Counted from the stretch's first letter, positions 22,050 through 34,936 are shown. The stretch is 64,000 bases of DNA from Diorhabda sublineata (GCF_026230105.1 NC_079480.1:29368488-29432487), one strand, 5' to 3'. Notes: generated by a model from the letters alone, not told the origin. Program-made: numbers and translations.

Positions 22050-23620
22050 AATTTTCGTATATTACGCCAACCCTGTGAGTAAAAGCTGGCCTTGCTAGTC
22101 TTCTGGTTCTTAAAATTTTGCTATAGTTTATTCATTTCCAGGTTTGTCCTTCTTCTCCATATGTGTTCTCCTTTTTCCCTACTAATATTCTCCTAGGAAA
22201 TTTCCTCTACCATATTTCTTATTTGTTTTCTTCCGTTTTATTTAGAATCCACGTTGTGCTTTTATGTAGTACTGAGGGTCTCATGACTATCTGATATAGA
22301 TGTAGCTTAGTTTTTTTTAGGATATGTTTTTCGAGATTAGTATCTTGTTTATCTGATTGTTTGCTTCCTTGAGTTTACCTCGCTCCCTTGTTTTCTTTCT
22401 AATTGCCATTGTCTTTGGTAAGTGTTCCAAACTTGACTTGTTCAAATTCAATCATTTTTTGTGTGTGTAATATTACTCTTAAGATTTCTCTCTGTTTCAT
22501 GTGTTTTGGGATGCATAATTTTCATGTACTTGGATTTCTCCTCGTGTAATCTTAGATTCGCAAATTCTGTCATTTCTATGGAAACTCTATAAGTATTTTC
22601 TAATTATTTTTCACTTGTTAATTACATCACCTGCATAGACTAGCAACTTTGTTGTTTTTAGTGTTTCCATGGTATTTATCCCACTTCTTCACACTATCCA
22701 TTTTAGTATTATGTTGAACTGGGTAGTAGATAGAGTATCTCCCTGTTTCAGCTTTATATTTGTGTTAAAGCTATCTGATGTTTTCTGTTTCAATTTAATT
22801 TTTGTTTCAAAATTTTGAAGTGTCATTTTAATAAGCTTTATCAGTTTTATTGGTACTATCAGATCTTTAGTAAGTCAATAAAAATTGTATTCGTACCCCA
22901 TTCTATGTTGATTGCTTAAGATTGAATATATGGTCTGTTACTGATCTTCCAATTAAAAATCCTAAATGGTATTTTCCCAGCAGGGTTTCTTAATATTATC
23001 CGGCTTAGACTCTTTGCACTGCAGATAAAGTGTAATTTTTCGGTAATTCTTACTGCCTTCGCTTCTTGTATATTGGCACCATTATGGTAGTATAAATTTC
23101 GGTATTTCCGAAAAATTTGTCATTTTTTTGGTTTTGTACCTATTATTTTACTACTTCTTCCTTGGTTGGTGCTGGTATTTTTACTTCGTTTTGCGGCGTT
23201 AGAGTTACGATTTCATATATTTCTTCTTTATCATTTTCTGTATCTAACATTTCTTTGAAGTTTTTCTTCTACTTTTCCAAAGATTTGTCTTCATCTGTCA
23301 TTATGTTACCTTGTTTACTCTTAATTGTTTTTTGTTGCCTCGTTTATATTTTATTTTAAATTCTTAATAAAAGTTATTATTTACAAATCTGTCTCTATTG
23401 CATTTTATTCTGACTTCCATTTCCTGTCTCTGCTTTGCTTTGCATGTCATTTTCGGCACCAGTTTGCTGCATTTTCTGTTTATTATGTTTCCTCTTTTAC
23501 ATTTTTGTCTTACATTCATTGTCAAATCATTACCTCTTTTGTGCTCTCTTGGGAATTATTTTATCTTCATCTTTATGAATATTTCTGTGTTCGAATTTTG
23601 TGCTAACAACAAATAAATTT
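22050..23620 (-). mobile_element. Degraded non-LTR retrotransposon, reverse transcriptase and C-terminus
   Basis: Minus-strand frame pieces, from 22990 downward: a thumb/palm block resembling LKQGDTLSTTQFNIILKWIV (the RQGDxLSxxLFNxxL block, about 22700-22770), LVYAGDVIN (the YADD block, altered), EMTEFANLRLHEEKSKYMKI, then KTKLHLYQIVMRPSVLHKST and TWILNKTEENK (normally YGSETWTLTxEDE) and WWRKFPRRILVGKRR near 22160-22330. Upstream, 23000-23600, more ORF text is visible but less distinct. Pyrimidine-rich on the plus strand because the coding strand is A-rich. Many stops. Confidence 0.65.
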
Positions 23621-23689
23621 TTTTTATATATAATGGAATAGAAAATTTTTGAAAACCAAACACTCTAAAATCAATCTAATAAAGAAGCT

Positions 23690-24180
23690 TGACATGCTCT
23701 TCCCAAATGAATCACCACAAAGTACTGCTAAGCCGGGTTTACATCCCAAAAATGCGCTTCTGTGTGTTTGGTGGAGTATATGTCGAATTGTTCATTTTCT
23801 GTTGAAACCTAAAACAAACTCTTCAGTTATTGTGAAAAATTGAATCGAGTGAACCAATCTTTAGTCAAAAAGTATTCGATTGTCAATAGAAAATACGTTA
23901 CTCTGCAAGCTGAACCGTGCAAATGGGTGATGAGTTGCAGTTGAATATACTGTTTTACCCACTCTACTCTTCGGATAGCGCACCTTCCGATTTCCATTTA
24001 ACCTAGCCGGTTGGTGACAAACATTTTTTATGATATAAAAAATGCTATCTGCAGATATTTCACTCAAAAACCAAAAGATTTTCATCAGTTTGGTATTGAA
24101 AATTTGCACACCAGATTACAAAATGCTGTTGCTAGCGTGGTGGTTACATTAATCATCAAAAATAAAAACTTGATAAATAT
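23690..24180 (+). mobile_element. Mariner remnant (mauritiana-like)
   Basis: The plus-strand frame reads SPQSTAKPGLHPKNALLCVW then WSICRIVHFLL, matching the STAKPxLHxKKVLLxVWWDxKGVVxFELL block of Mos-type mariner transposases. Later pieces include LPHPLYSSDSAPSDFHL-like residues (about 23950-24000) and DKHFFYDIKNAICRYFTQK with FHQFGIENL, the C-terminal block. No terminal repeats were found, and the first catalytic Asp region is missing or beyond recognition. Confidence 0.75.
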
Positions 24181-24901
24181 GTATTCATTTGAATTCAATT
24201 GAATGTTAAGTAAATAATAGTGATCAGTGTGAGATACTAAATTGGTTGGTAAATTACATATGTTCCGAAAGATTTATTTCTATGTCAAGATGAATACCTG
24301 GCAATAGAAAATACAAGAAGTCTAAGAAGTCGAGTTACTATTATGGAATAACACAAACTGTAACCGATTTGATTGATTACCACCTGTAGTGTAATCTTAG
24401 ATAATGAATGGAAGCCAGATGAATTTCATAAACCAGCCAAAACTATCCAAAATAGAAATGAATAAGAACGAACACGACTAAAAAATAACAAACTATGGAT
24501 TATGGAAAATCAAATGAAATAAATTATTTCGATTATAATATCTATTCATGAAAAAGTCTGTAAGACGTCAAATTGAAACTATGAAATAAAAATATATATT
24601 ACTCCGAAACAGTTGGAATTACAGTTTCAAACCTCAAATTTGATGTATTAAAAAATAATATCTTTTTTCAGCTTTATTGAAAAACTAACATAAAAAAAAT
24701 CATGATTACCAAAATTCATTCTAATATTCTCAAAACTATTCTGTTTAAGATCTCAATACTAAAAAAATTTAACAAAAGCCACAATTCATTAAAAATACAT
24801 TAAACTCTTTTTGTCGCAATATTAATATGTTTAATATCTATTAAAAATTGTTTTATAATTATACGGTTGCCAGTGTTATTATGTGTTATTATGTTTATTT
24901 A

Positions 24902-24904
<3 letters not shown>
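24181..24904. other. AT-rich stretch, no gene recognised
   Basis: Nothing recognisable between the mariner remnant and the microsatellite. Confidence 0.4.

Positions 24905-24970
<66 letters not shown>
24905..24970. repeat. (AT)n microsatellite, about 66 bp
   Basis: Uninterrupted AT dinucleotides. Confidence 0.98.
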
Positions 24971-24973
<3 letters not shown>

Positions 24974-25279
24974 TCAAAATTAGTTTTTTTTGAAGTTTTT
25001 AAAAGAAAGATTAATTTTGACGTTTCGACTTTTCTTCAATTCTTTATCATAATATTACGCGTACGTATGTACTCGTACATTTTAAGTTTTCAAAGTTTAA
25101 TATGCATTTAACCGAGATCGTTTATCTTATAAGTGCTAAACAAAACTCGTAATCAAACCTCTGCAAGTAAAAATAAACTAATTACAACTCTTTAATTTAA
25201 ACCCTTAGTAAGTAAAAACCTCTACAACTCAAATTATGTAACGTTTCCCTTGGTCTTTATCTTATCAAATGACGGATTT

Positions 25280-26460
25280 AGGCTTGATGCCATCCTAGGC
25301 CCTGTTTATCGCACCGTCCTTAATAATAATCAGTATTAAAATTTCTTTGGTCTGCGCAAAAATATCAATTACATCATCATATTTAATTTGTTGGACTAGT
25401 TGAACTTCAATGGACAATAATGCACTAATCAAGTCTATCTTGACCCATACTTACGCAGAAGTACGTTTTTACTCTTTTCAAAATACAAAAAGATCTTTCT
25501 TCTGAACAATTTGTAGCAGGAATACTAAAAAAAATACGTAAAGCAATTACAACATTTGGGTAAACATCTCGAAGACTACGTGAATGTAATACATTGCATA
25601 TTTTTTTGCGTGAACTTTCCTCTTTGTTGAAGAATCTTTGAGTAAACGTCAATGAATACATTCATTTTCTAATGTCTCTTCTAAATCGCGAGGATTCTTG
25701 TCGACTAGTATATTCAGATAAATTATCGAAGAAATTACAATTTTCGTATAGCCAATTGCACATTCAGACTATCTAAAGTAGGGTACTAAACATTTATGCG
25801 GACATTTTCTTGTCCAGATAAAGGTATTCTTTCATTTTCCTGTGACTCATCTGGTTGAATTTTTCTAGTTATTTCACAACGAGTATCACAACAATAATAA
25901 TCTTGGACTACATATAAAGTTTTAGCTTTTTCTTCATATTCAGTTATCTGTCTCTTATGTTCTGAAAGAATAGAGTCAGAGAACTATAGATCTACAAAAC
26001 CGATGATAAATCAGCTTGAGATTCTTGAAGCTTCTTACTAGCAGCATTAAATCGATCTAAAAGTACATTCCAAACAGAGACTAGAATTGCTGTTTCTAAA
26101 TGCTTTAACTTTCGCCCCAATCCCGTAACTTTAGATCGTGTAGTTTCTCATCACAGCTTTTAGCAAAAAATTCCAGTGAATCAATTATTGCAGACCATTC
26201 TTTTTCGAACGCGTAAAAGGCATCATGTCGAGCAGATCAACGTGTTTGAGAAAGTTTTTTTTTGTACACTGCACCAAGATTTCCCAATAATGGGTGGATA
26301 TAGAGGATATAGTTATGGAAAATTCTTTAATAGAATAATGAATTGATTTTACTCTTTTCTCTCTCAGGAATTTTGGCATTTCATAAATTTTGTCGCCCAT
26401 CAAATCATGCCGCCCTAGACCTGGGCCTTGCGGGCCTAAACGTGAATCCATCTCTGATCT
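25280..26460 (-). mobile_element. hAT transposon remnant (ZMYM1-like), C-terminal half
   Basis: Minus-strand pieces from 26460 down: RWSARHDAFYAFEKEWSAII near 26165-26240 (the TRWSxRxDAxxAL block), EFFAKSCDEKLHDLKLR, then the hAT dimerisation block at 25425-25661: LRDVYPNVVIALRIFFSIPA, TNCSEERSFCILKRVKTYF and MGQDRLD. The last is the strongly conserved tail of zinc finger MYM-type protein 1-like transposases (normally PATNCSAERSFSxLKRIKxYLRSxMxQDRL). Several frame breaks; no ends seen. Confidence 0.8.
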
Positions 26461-27222
26461 TATCGATGTTTTACAGTATCTTACCCAGTTTTATCTACTT
26501 TCAATATATCCAACGCACTAAACCCAAATTTAAGTTTTACTTTAGGTTATTTAGCGGAAAAACACACTATGAGCATTAAATGATAGCTTCCTGGTTCCAT
26601 ATACTTCTAGTATTTGGAATATATGATTATTCCATTAAATTAAATATATACAAAACGTAAACACAACGTTTAAATTCCCATTTCAGCTATTTATAGCTGT
26701 GTTATATACCTAATTACATGAAAGATAACATTAAATATATAAATTACAAATCTACAAATGATTTCTCAAGGAAATCACAGTAATATTTACAGATAAACAA
26801 TATATTTCAAATGAGTTATATAACAAATAAATATAATCAATGCAATTATAATATTAGTTTCTAGTTTCTGGAAATGTTTATTGTTTGATTAGACTTGCTG
26901 ATTAGAGTAATATCTCTCGTTATTCTTATTATATAAAAAATTCTTCAGATAAATATGATATTAATTATTACTTAGGCATCTTTGCAAACTGATTTGAATT
27001 TGATTTTTTTTATATTCGCTCATAGTATATATTGTATGAATAATGTTTTATTTACCGAATTTATTTGAAGTGTGTTTCTAATTGGAATAATAAGTAAATC
27101 ACATGTGAGGATAGAAAAATGAATTGTGGAGAAGAACCCTATGATTTTTCCCCTTAATTGTTAATACAACTACCTCCCGGTATTTGTGACACCGTATGAC
27201 ATGTATGAAAAGAATAGGTATA
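26461..27222. other. AT-rich stretch, no gene recognised
   Basis: No coding signal or repeat end seen. Confidence 0.4.
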
Positions 27223-28302
27223 AGATGGTTACTTCCTAAGTTTTGAGATAGACAAATAAAAACAAATATTCATGACTGGATATTGCTTTCCCAAAATTTT
27301 CTCCATTCACACTTTTGCAAGCGTGTGAACCAATTGTCGATTTTTCGCGTTCACTGCTTTTTCAGGTGTACAAAAACATTGACCTCGCAAGAACTATACG
27401 GCGGATGACCCAAAATTCGATGTTTTGACTGTTCCAAAACGTTTTTGTTTGAACTGATGTATGAGAGTTCGCATTGTCGTGATGGAGAATGATTCGTCTT
27501 CTGCGATTGGTTTCTCTGATTTTTTCGAACATTTCTGGCAAACAAATGCTGGTGTACCATGGGACAATGACATGTCCAGTTATTCCGAAAAAACAGGCGA
27601 TCATTTGCTTCGAAGTGCTTCTTGCGTGAACAATTTTTGTTGGATTTCGCTCCTCTCGACAGAACCATTAAGTCGATTGTTGTTTAGTTTCATTTTCATA
27701 TGCACAGTTCCTTGATTTGTCGCCATCTTTTCAGGAACCGCGATTGAATTTTTACAGCATTTCATTGCACCTATCGACATGAGCTTTTTTGAGCGATTGT
27801 CAAATTACGTGTTATCTAACGCGAACAAATATTCTTGACAGCCAAATGTTTATGCAACATTGATGTATGTGAGTGAAACTACTGGGTAGGCCTCAATCTC
27901 ACAGTATACCACATGACGTTCTTGCAATATCAGTTTACGAACAGCATCGATTATGAACGACTTTCACAAAAATCATCCTGTAGCGAAGTCCGACCACGAT
28001 TGATTTCGGAAAACCAGTGAAACACGGTGACTCGAGATTTTTATGTCATCAAAACTCGAAGGGAGTTGATCAGCACACTGCTGTTGGTTTAATCCACGTC
28101 GAAAATCATTGCACTTACTTTGTTTGCGATTTATTTCTATTTTTTGACCGAGATGAATATTTCAAGTGACAGTAAATAACTTAAATAGCACACGTTCTGA
28201 GTACGTTCACCATTAAAATTGTCATACTTTATGATGACAATGTCAGATGTGACATATTTACATCAGTGCCGCCATATCTCAAAACTCAAGTAACAACCCT
28301 CG
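27223..28302 (-). mobile_element. Mariner element, degraded, both ends traceable
   Basis: The right end, read inward on the minus strand, is CGAGGGTTGTTACTTGAG followed by TTTTGAGATATGG, with TA outside at 28303-28304. The left end reads AAGATGGTTACTTCCTAAG followed by TTTTGAGATA, with TA at 27221-27222. About 1.08 kb. Transposase pieces on the minus strand: VPWYTSICLPEMFEKIRE, then ILHHDNANSHTSVQTKTFW and NSQNIEFWVIRRI or its alternative frame HRILGHPPYSS (catalytic blocks HHDNASSHT and MGHPPYSPDL of DD34D mariners) at about 27380-27500. Confidence 0.8.
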
Positions 28303-28499
28303 TATCAAAATTGGTGAAGTTTGTTAAAAATAACAATTATCTTAGGGCATTACATAATTAACACTCCCAGTCAATTTTAGATAAAATATGCTAAAATATT
28401 ATAGTGAACATAGAAGACATTTTTTAACTAAAACTTCTAATCCATATAAAACATGTTAAAATCTGCTAGCGGTGTCATACGGGGTAAATCTTTTGAGTC

Positions 28500-30010
28500 T
28501 ACGACGGATAATAGGTGCCGACACTAGGTTTTAGGCCAGTTGATTGGGGTGAGATTAAAATCCATTGTACTGTTCACTAGTCACTTTAATTTATTCTCTA
28601 GCCGCTAGGACTTGTAGATCCTATGCAATGAACTTATTGGACACAAACCATGGAGCACTTGTAATCATACTCAAGACATTTGTCTCATCTGTTTGTAAAG
28701 GTCACGTCGATAGATTTAGACTCCTTAACTCGAAACCACCACATTCTTAATAATTGCTGTATTCCGTCGAAATTTGCTTTAAGGATTTGTTGTGCAGTTT
28801 AAGGATCACAATTTGAAGCTAGTAAAGCAATGTCATCAACATACGAGTAAGTGTGAAATCTGAAGTGGGTAAATCGGCTGTATATAGAATATATAGTAGC
28901 CGACCGAAAACGTTAATTAGAAGTATCGTTTAGTATTTGTTTTGATACTAAACCATGAAATAACCACTTTCAAGGTAGGATTTGAGATTAAGGTACTCAT
29001 TTAGGGCAATAATTTTTTTTTAATAGTTTAGTACCAAGTATTGAAAGTAAATTTATTAGTCTGTAGGAAGTAACTTCTTTAGCCGGTTTTCCAGGTTCAG
29101 GTATAAGAAACCTGTTGTAAGGATTGCGTTTTAATGGCTTTTTCAGGTAGTTGTTGTGAAAGTTTGATTGTAATCTAATCATGACCCGGGGACTTTCTGA
29201 TTTTTATGAGATTTATGGCGTCTTAGACTTGTTTTGTTGTTATTTTCACGAGAGAACGCTTCATGTTCATCTGATTCAGCAGTATTGAAAAAGTTTTGCA
29301 AGTGCTTTTGTGAAGACTATTGTTCCTCGCTGCTGCTTTTTAACCAATGATCTTGGATAGTGGGATTTTGATCTAATTTCTTTTTAGCCTCCCAAAATAT
29401 ATTTTGTTGCTTCTGTTGCACTTGAATTTCGTAGGTATTAATGGATTGAATCATTTTTATGATTATTCAATATCCTTTTCAGTTCCTGAGTTGTTCTATT
29501 TAATTCAGTTTTATCTGCGAAGTTTTCTTTTATTAACCACTTTTTTATTAAGTTAGGTAAGTCCCCGTTTTTAACAGATCGAATGGGTGCTGGGGTGTTT
29601 TGTCAGGAAGCTACTTGGAATGTTTTTTTAGCTTTTCGACTGCATGAGTGACCGCTAATAAAGGAGACTGGTTAGAAGAAAGATCAAAGCAAGAAATAGC
29701 TTCGACCTAAGTGCGAGGAAATATATTATATGACACAAAATCAAGTAAATTTGGTATCGAATATCTATCACTTGGCCAGTATGTTGACTGCACTGTTGAT
29801 AGGTGTATCATGTTGTTATTTTTTATTGTTTCATAAAGTTGTCTACCCTGGGGGTTATCAATCATGATACTTATCATTACCTACAATCAAGGTATTCACG
29901 GGAGTTTTGTAAAATTCAGTAAACTTTTCTTATTTTATAGCATATATAAATTGTTGCTACTGCAAGTATTCTATTCCAGTCTTCTGAAGAACCAAACTTT
30001 TTCGTTTTGA
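28500..30010 (-). mobile_element. Jockey-like non-LTR retrotransposon, degraded
   Basis: Minus-strand pieces in order: endonuclease-like text near 29830-29900 (the NTLIVGNDKYHD region), a long linker (29350-29700) with EKLKKHSK and NHKNDSIHKYEIQVQQKQQN, WEAKKKLDQNP, then the start of the reverse transcriptase with IPEPGKPAKEVTSYRLINLL and SILGTKLLKK (29020-29120; normally IPKPGKPxxxxxSYRPISLLxxxxKxxEKLI), and the catalytic motif as YVDDIALLASN at about 28812-28845. Stops throughout, so not active. The order and motifs are those of Jockey/CR1-type elements. Confidence 0.8.
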
Positions 30011-30844
30011 ACTTTATCAGTTTTCAATCCACCAATTGACGATTTGAATTCAATAAAACACTATTTTGTATTTATGAATGAATTGGTTTTTACCCTTTAA
30101 CTCGGTACATAGAGTACAGACAAAATTTGTACCATATGAATTAACGTTCTATTTATCTGCAGTAGTATAAAATCTTGTCCACAAATACTTGGCTGTTCAA
30201 TAAGTTTGGTCGTTCGTGAATGTTGCAACAATTCGTACTTTAATTCTCCGATATTCGTGATAGGATTTTGAGTTATGTGAATAAGTGAAAAATGATTTTT
30301 TTATGACTTTTTATACTCAATCCATCCACAATATTACAATAGTATGTTGGTTATATAACTTCACGAATATAGAGGTAATCCATAATACATTGCGAAGTCG
30401 TAAATTTGTACATTTGTATTATACTGGATGCAAAATGCGTGGCGCATTAAAGTTCAATCATAAATTAAATCCGGGCGGTTAGGAATTATTGAATTTTATT
30501 GCAATCTCTGTCCCGACATTGTCTTTGTCCGATTAGCATTTTGTGCTTCTTTTTCCGAAGAGCTAGAGAACGACGATCATTGAAAAAAGCTTCTAGGTCA
30601 TGCTATTTCTATAAACTTCACAGATCAGTCAACATATTTTGATTATTATTTGAAATGATGGGCTCTTTGGTATCCAGTACTGAATTCATTATATTTGTTT
30701 GTCATACTAGTAGGAAAATTTGTCTATACTTTTAGAAATTCCATTTAACTTAATTTTAAAAAACTACTATTAAAACAAAAATACGACTTGTACTTTATAT
30801 TTTAAGGTAATTATACACTTTCACGGTCACCTTGTTTTTTGGCT
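30011..30844. other. Stretch without recognised gene
   Basis: A 65-codon open frame at 30285-30482 is unrecognised and has no supporting signals. Confidence 0.35.
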
Positions 30845-31430
30845 CTAGAAAATCGAAAAATGGATGGATTTTAATAATCTTGGTCTCAAAATGTTCCATT
30901 TTACGGCGGATTCATCATTCAAGCAGTCATAAGCTTTCCAGCAATCAGATATTATTGTGGTTCCTGGTTTAATTCTTCGTTTTATAACTTCTAATACTAC
31001 TTCTTTTGTCCTGTTCATTACTGGTTCCATAAAGAATGTTTTGGTTTCTCTCTCAATGCATCCGAAAATCCATTTTCCTTCGATTACTCTTCCTTTATTG
31101 TATTTGCGACGACCAAACTTCGCTTCGTCAATTTCTACAACTTTTTTCCTACCACCAATTTTTGATGAACAGTTTTTAAATACCCAGAATTCACAAACTT
31201 CTCGAATAAATGAAGCCCAATCACAATAAGTTGTTGGAGATATTTTGAATTCATTGATTAAATATTGCTCATGAGGTGGGCTTAAAAGCAAATATTGAGC
31301 AACTTTTCTCTAAACTCAATGATGAATCTTTAAACCACGAACCAGTACGAATAGATTGCTTGAAATTGCATTGTTGTACTTCAACTCGTTTATTAATAGT
31401 AACTTTTTTCCACGTTGCCAACATAGTGTT
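30845..31430 (-). mobile_element. Merlin transposon, partial transposase
   Basis: The open frame at 31291-30845 reads SPPHEQYLINEFKISPTTYC, DWASFIREVCEFWV, then KVVEIDEAKFGRRKYNKGR, WIFGCIERETKTFFMEPVMN and TTIISDCWKAYDCLNDE. This is the IS1016/ISXO2-like DDE fold of Merlin elements: EIDEAKFGRRKYNKGR carries the first catalytic Asp and DCWKAY the second. A one-base shift near 31300 joins it to upstream residues CNFKQSIRTGSWFKDSSLSL. After NDESAVK the text is no longer Merlin-like, so the last catalytic residue and the 3' end are missing. Confidence 0.85.
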
Positions 31431-32262
31431 TTTGTATTCAAGTCACATAATTTACCACAATTATTACAAAAAACCTCACATTCTATCGCATTTTTTTATA
31501 AATAAATATTTTATAATAAATAAGTTTGCAATATTTTTTTTTCCCCACTATTCATGTGTGAGCTGAGTTGGGCTGAAATAATTTGTTATGAAAACACTTT
31601 ATTTCAACCGTCACACGAATGTTTCCTATTTATTTTCAACTTATATCATATACATTATAACATGTGCTACAATTTAATCAGCGTGAAGCTATATTTCTGT
31701 TTTATTTTAGATGGATATTTTGGAAAGAAAAAATGAAGAATAAGCTTAAATATGAGCCAGATATAGTATCGGAAATGAGTAAAACACATAATATTCCAAT
31801 GGATAGTTACAAAAAATCAGCAAACATTTAAATACAGTCGGAATGAAACTAATTTAACTGTGCAACAACAAAGTTACATTTAAAATCAAATCCTAATGTA
31901 GTCTTCAAAAGTAAACTGAAATGAGGTGATTGAAGAATGCGGAATTGTAGATTATATTTTAGAAGCTCAATAACTATTTGTTTATCTAATTTCACTATCA
32001 AATGTGACACTTTAATTCATTCCATTAGAAAGCATCACATTTTTCATAAACTTGATATATCAGTTATGAAAAGTAGTTTCAGATTCAAAGAATAAGTGAA
32101 AACTGAAAATAATTTTATTACTTAAACAGACAATTGGCTCATCATTTTAATTCAGTAGTATTTCATGGCTTAGAAATATCGAAAACAACATTATCAAAGA
32201 CACAGTTATTTAAAGTAAGTTCATTTTCTGGGTGAATATTCTCTTGAGCGTTTTGTCTAATG
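31431..32262. other. AT-rich stretch, no gene recognised
   Basis: Could include the N-terminal part of the Merlin element, but no clear residues were read. Confidence 0.35.
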
Positions 32263-32580
32263 TTAATTTGAAGCTGTAATATCTATATGTGTGCCAGGGG
32301 CTTGGCCCAAAATATTTTCTGAAATTCTTCTTTTATTTTCTGATGAACTCTCAACATGGCTTTCGGCTTCACCGTTGGATTTCCACCGTCCGTGTTGCTT
32401 TATTTTCAGAATGTCCGCTTCTAAGTCTACCAGGAGAGATGCTGACAAGCGTCTGAAACCATATCCTATGGACTTTTCAGCAATAGGTATACCCAGGTAC
32501 TGAGCAATCTTTGCTTGTAATTTCCCAATGTTATTTATGCCTACGGGTTTTATGCCACATTTTCCATTATAATATCGAAG
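32263..32580 (-). mobile_element. Crypton-type tyrosine recombinase fragment
   Basis: Minus-strand frame: KCGIKPVGINNIGKLQAKIA, QYLGIPIAEKS, then GYGFRRLSASLLVDLEADIL and KIKQHGRWKSNGEAESHVE. This matches the C-terminal catalytic part of Crypton elements (NxPxGxNxIxxxPxxIAxFL ... GHSFRRTSATLLADxGAD...LKRHGGWKSxxVAEGYIxxS). Visible catalytic features: the Arg of GYGFRR (the HxxR histidine reads Y), and HGRW in place of HGGW. The position of the nucleophilic tyrosine (GYI) reads SHV, so Tyr is His. Only the last third is present. Confidence 0.75.
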
Positions 32581-34850
32581 CGAAGATATTGTTGGCCAAA
32601 TTGCTGTGAATAGTCACACGATAACAAAATAATAATTGAAAGTATTGAAAATATTGTGTGGCGCTGTTAGGAGAAAGCGGTCGCAGCTTTGGACAGGCGG
32701 AGGCTGGTTGCTGCATTACGACAAACTATCAACGCACTAATAGAATCTTGTGAAGCAAAATTTAACAAAGCACCAAGCTGTACAGCTTCATCTGCCTTTA
32801 TCTAGTATTTTCATGTGGCTATTTTCCAAATTATAAACGCACTCAAATGACAACGGGTCGACCACAAATTAATAGTTCAAACTATTGTGATGAATGCATG
32901 AGAGACAATAATCAAAATTTACTTCAGAAAACCTTTGGTAAACATGTCGATGGATCATGAAGAATAACATTATGCGAAAATATGAAAGTGGGCTCCATAC
33001 ATTCCTTTCTGTTAACATTTATAAATCCTAGAACTATAAACCGTCACTAAACTAAACTGCCGTGTGATCAAACTAATTATCAACGCTTGACCCAAATCGA
33101 TGAAAGTCATTCTTGACGCTCTTGTTCAAATCAAAACAAATGTGAAATTTTGGAAAGTTTTTGACACTTCATTGCTTCGTGATTGAATCGCAATTTTACA
33201 AATGAAGTTTAAACCTCAAACGTCGGCTTAAACGACAGATGCCCACTTCTTCATGTTTTATAGATTGCGTTTACAGACAAACTTCGGTTTAACTAATACC
33301 GGTGATAGTTCCAAATTTAGTTAAGCATGAAACTGAGGATTCCACCCTAGCTTTTTCAAAGCTTTAATGATTTAACGATATGGTCTTGAGTAAGGAGTTG
33401 TGGATTTGAAAAATGTCAAACCAAATTATATTTGATAAAGTCGATGAAATTATCAACGTTATTGACGCGCCGAGAAAACAAAAAGTTATTCGTTCCAGAG
33501 CGAATCTTTAAATTGTTCCACATTTTTTAAATTTGTTGATCTATCAAAAATATGACCGTTCTTGTTATTTTCATCATTAAATTTCTTTGCTGACTCCTCC
33601 CATTTTTTTTTTCGTTTCCTTCCAAGTTACCGTATCACTTTTTTATGGATTCGACTGTTTCTTTATATTTCTTTACAAGGTTAACCAAAAACACTACTTT
33701 ATAAATCTTTATTACACGATTTTTTTTTGTACATACATTTTTTTCTTTATAAAACCTTAAACAATTAAACTTTAAAACAAATATCGGAAAAATTTGGGAC
33801 AACTGGCAGAAAAATGTCTGTGTAACAGCAATCTTTTTCATTCTTAGTTCAAAGTAGAGTAAAAACCATAGTTTGAAGTTTAGGTTAATTTCCAGTTTTA
33901 CCCTAGGTTGTAAAATTGGCGTGTAGCAGTTGCCTCATTTCAGTCAAAAGCATAATGTTATTAACAGAGAACTAGCATGTTTTTTCATTAATTTTTGTTT
34001 ATCCACCTTTTTAAAACAACTTCAAAACCTGGTTATAAACGAATAGTTACTTCGTTTCCACAATTTGTGCTCTAACTTATGCCTCTACTATTCTATCAAT
34101 CAATACATTTTCTCCCTTCAATTTCAGAGGGTATCACTTCGTGAGGGCATAAGTTGTATATTATTTAACATTTTTCGTGATGAACTAATATTAAGTCAAT
34201 ATGGAAAACGTATAGGAAGAAGAGAGTACTTAATGGGTACGCTGTATTAATTTTTATAATGAAATTGCACAAAAGTCTCCTCCCTCCATATCTTTGAAAA
34301 TATTTGAAGGATGAATAGACATATTTGAAATTTAACGTTATCGAACTTTATTATTCGTGGTGACAACGACATAATCGTCATAGACGACGTTACAGTCATC
34401 GTTGCCAATAGTTTTTAATGGGATGTTATAGGAACTAGTTGGTTATAGATATTAATTATATCGTTCGCGTCTGGCTTTGTTTTTAATTGAATCAGAATCA
34501 TAATAATTTTAATGACACGTTTATTGATCTGAATATCTAATTTGTTTCAAATGGGCTCTATATTTTTCCGACCTTTTAATGAATTCGTCTGATACCTTTT
34601 CGTCTTTACTTGAGAAAATATTTGCAATGTAACAATATATTTATATTGTCATGCTCAGAAATGTTATCGTTCGATATATATCATCACTAGAGAAAACAAA
34701 CTTATGAGGTAGGTGAATGGGCTGAAAATCCCATTATACCTTTTGGCTCAATTTATCTACCATATTTCCCATTCCCTTGACAATTTAGGGCTTTTTTACA
34801 CTATTATACAGGGTTTTCTGGACTTGATGCAAAAAATTCGTGAAAAAAAT
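32581..34850. other. Stretch with possible mariner relic, otherwise nothing recognised
   Basis: At about 32705-32820 the plus strand can be read as LLHYDKLSTH then NLVKQNLTKHQAVQLHLPL, resembling the HHDNAxxHxxxxVxxFLxxHxxxxLPHPPYS block of a mariner, but too decayed to be sure. An open frame ending at 34250 is preceded by a good acceptor at 34126-34127 (see findings). Confidence 0.3.
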
Positions 34851-34867
34851 TGTGTGTGTGTGTGTGT
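34851..34867. repeat. (TG)8 microsatellite
   Basis: Seventeen bases of alternating TG just left of the inverted-repeat element. Confidence 0.9.
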
Positions 34868-34936
34868 CAGCTCCGACGCACGACTGGAGTTTACTCCGTA
34901 AGTTCGATAGTCTAACCAGATGCAAAAAGAGTTTAT

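Noticed and set aside
23117..23616. Plus-strand open frames of 70-90 codons
   Set aside because: They are antisense to the A-rich coding strand of a degraded non-LTR element on the minus strand.
30957..31229. Plus-strand ORF of 90 codons
   Set aside because: Antisense shadow of the Merlin transposase.
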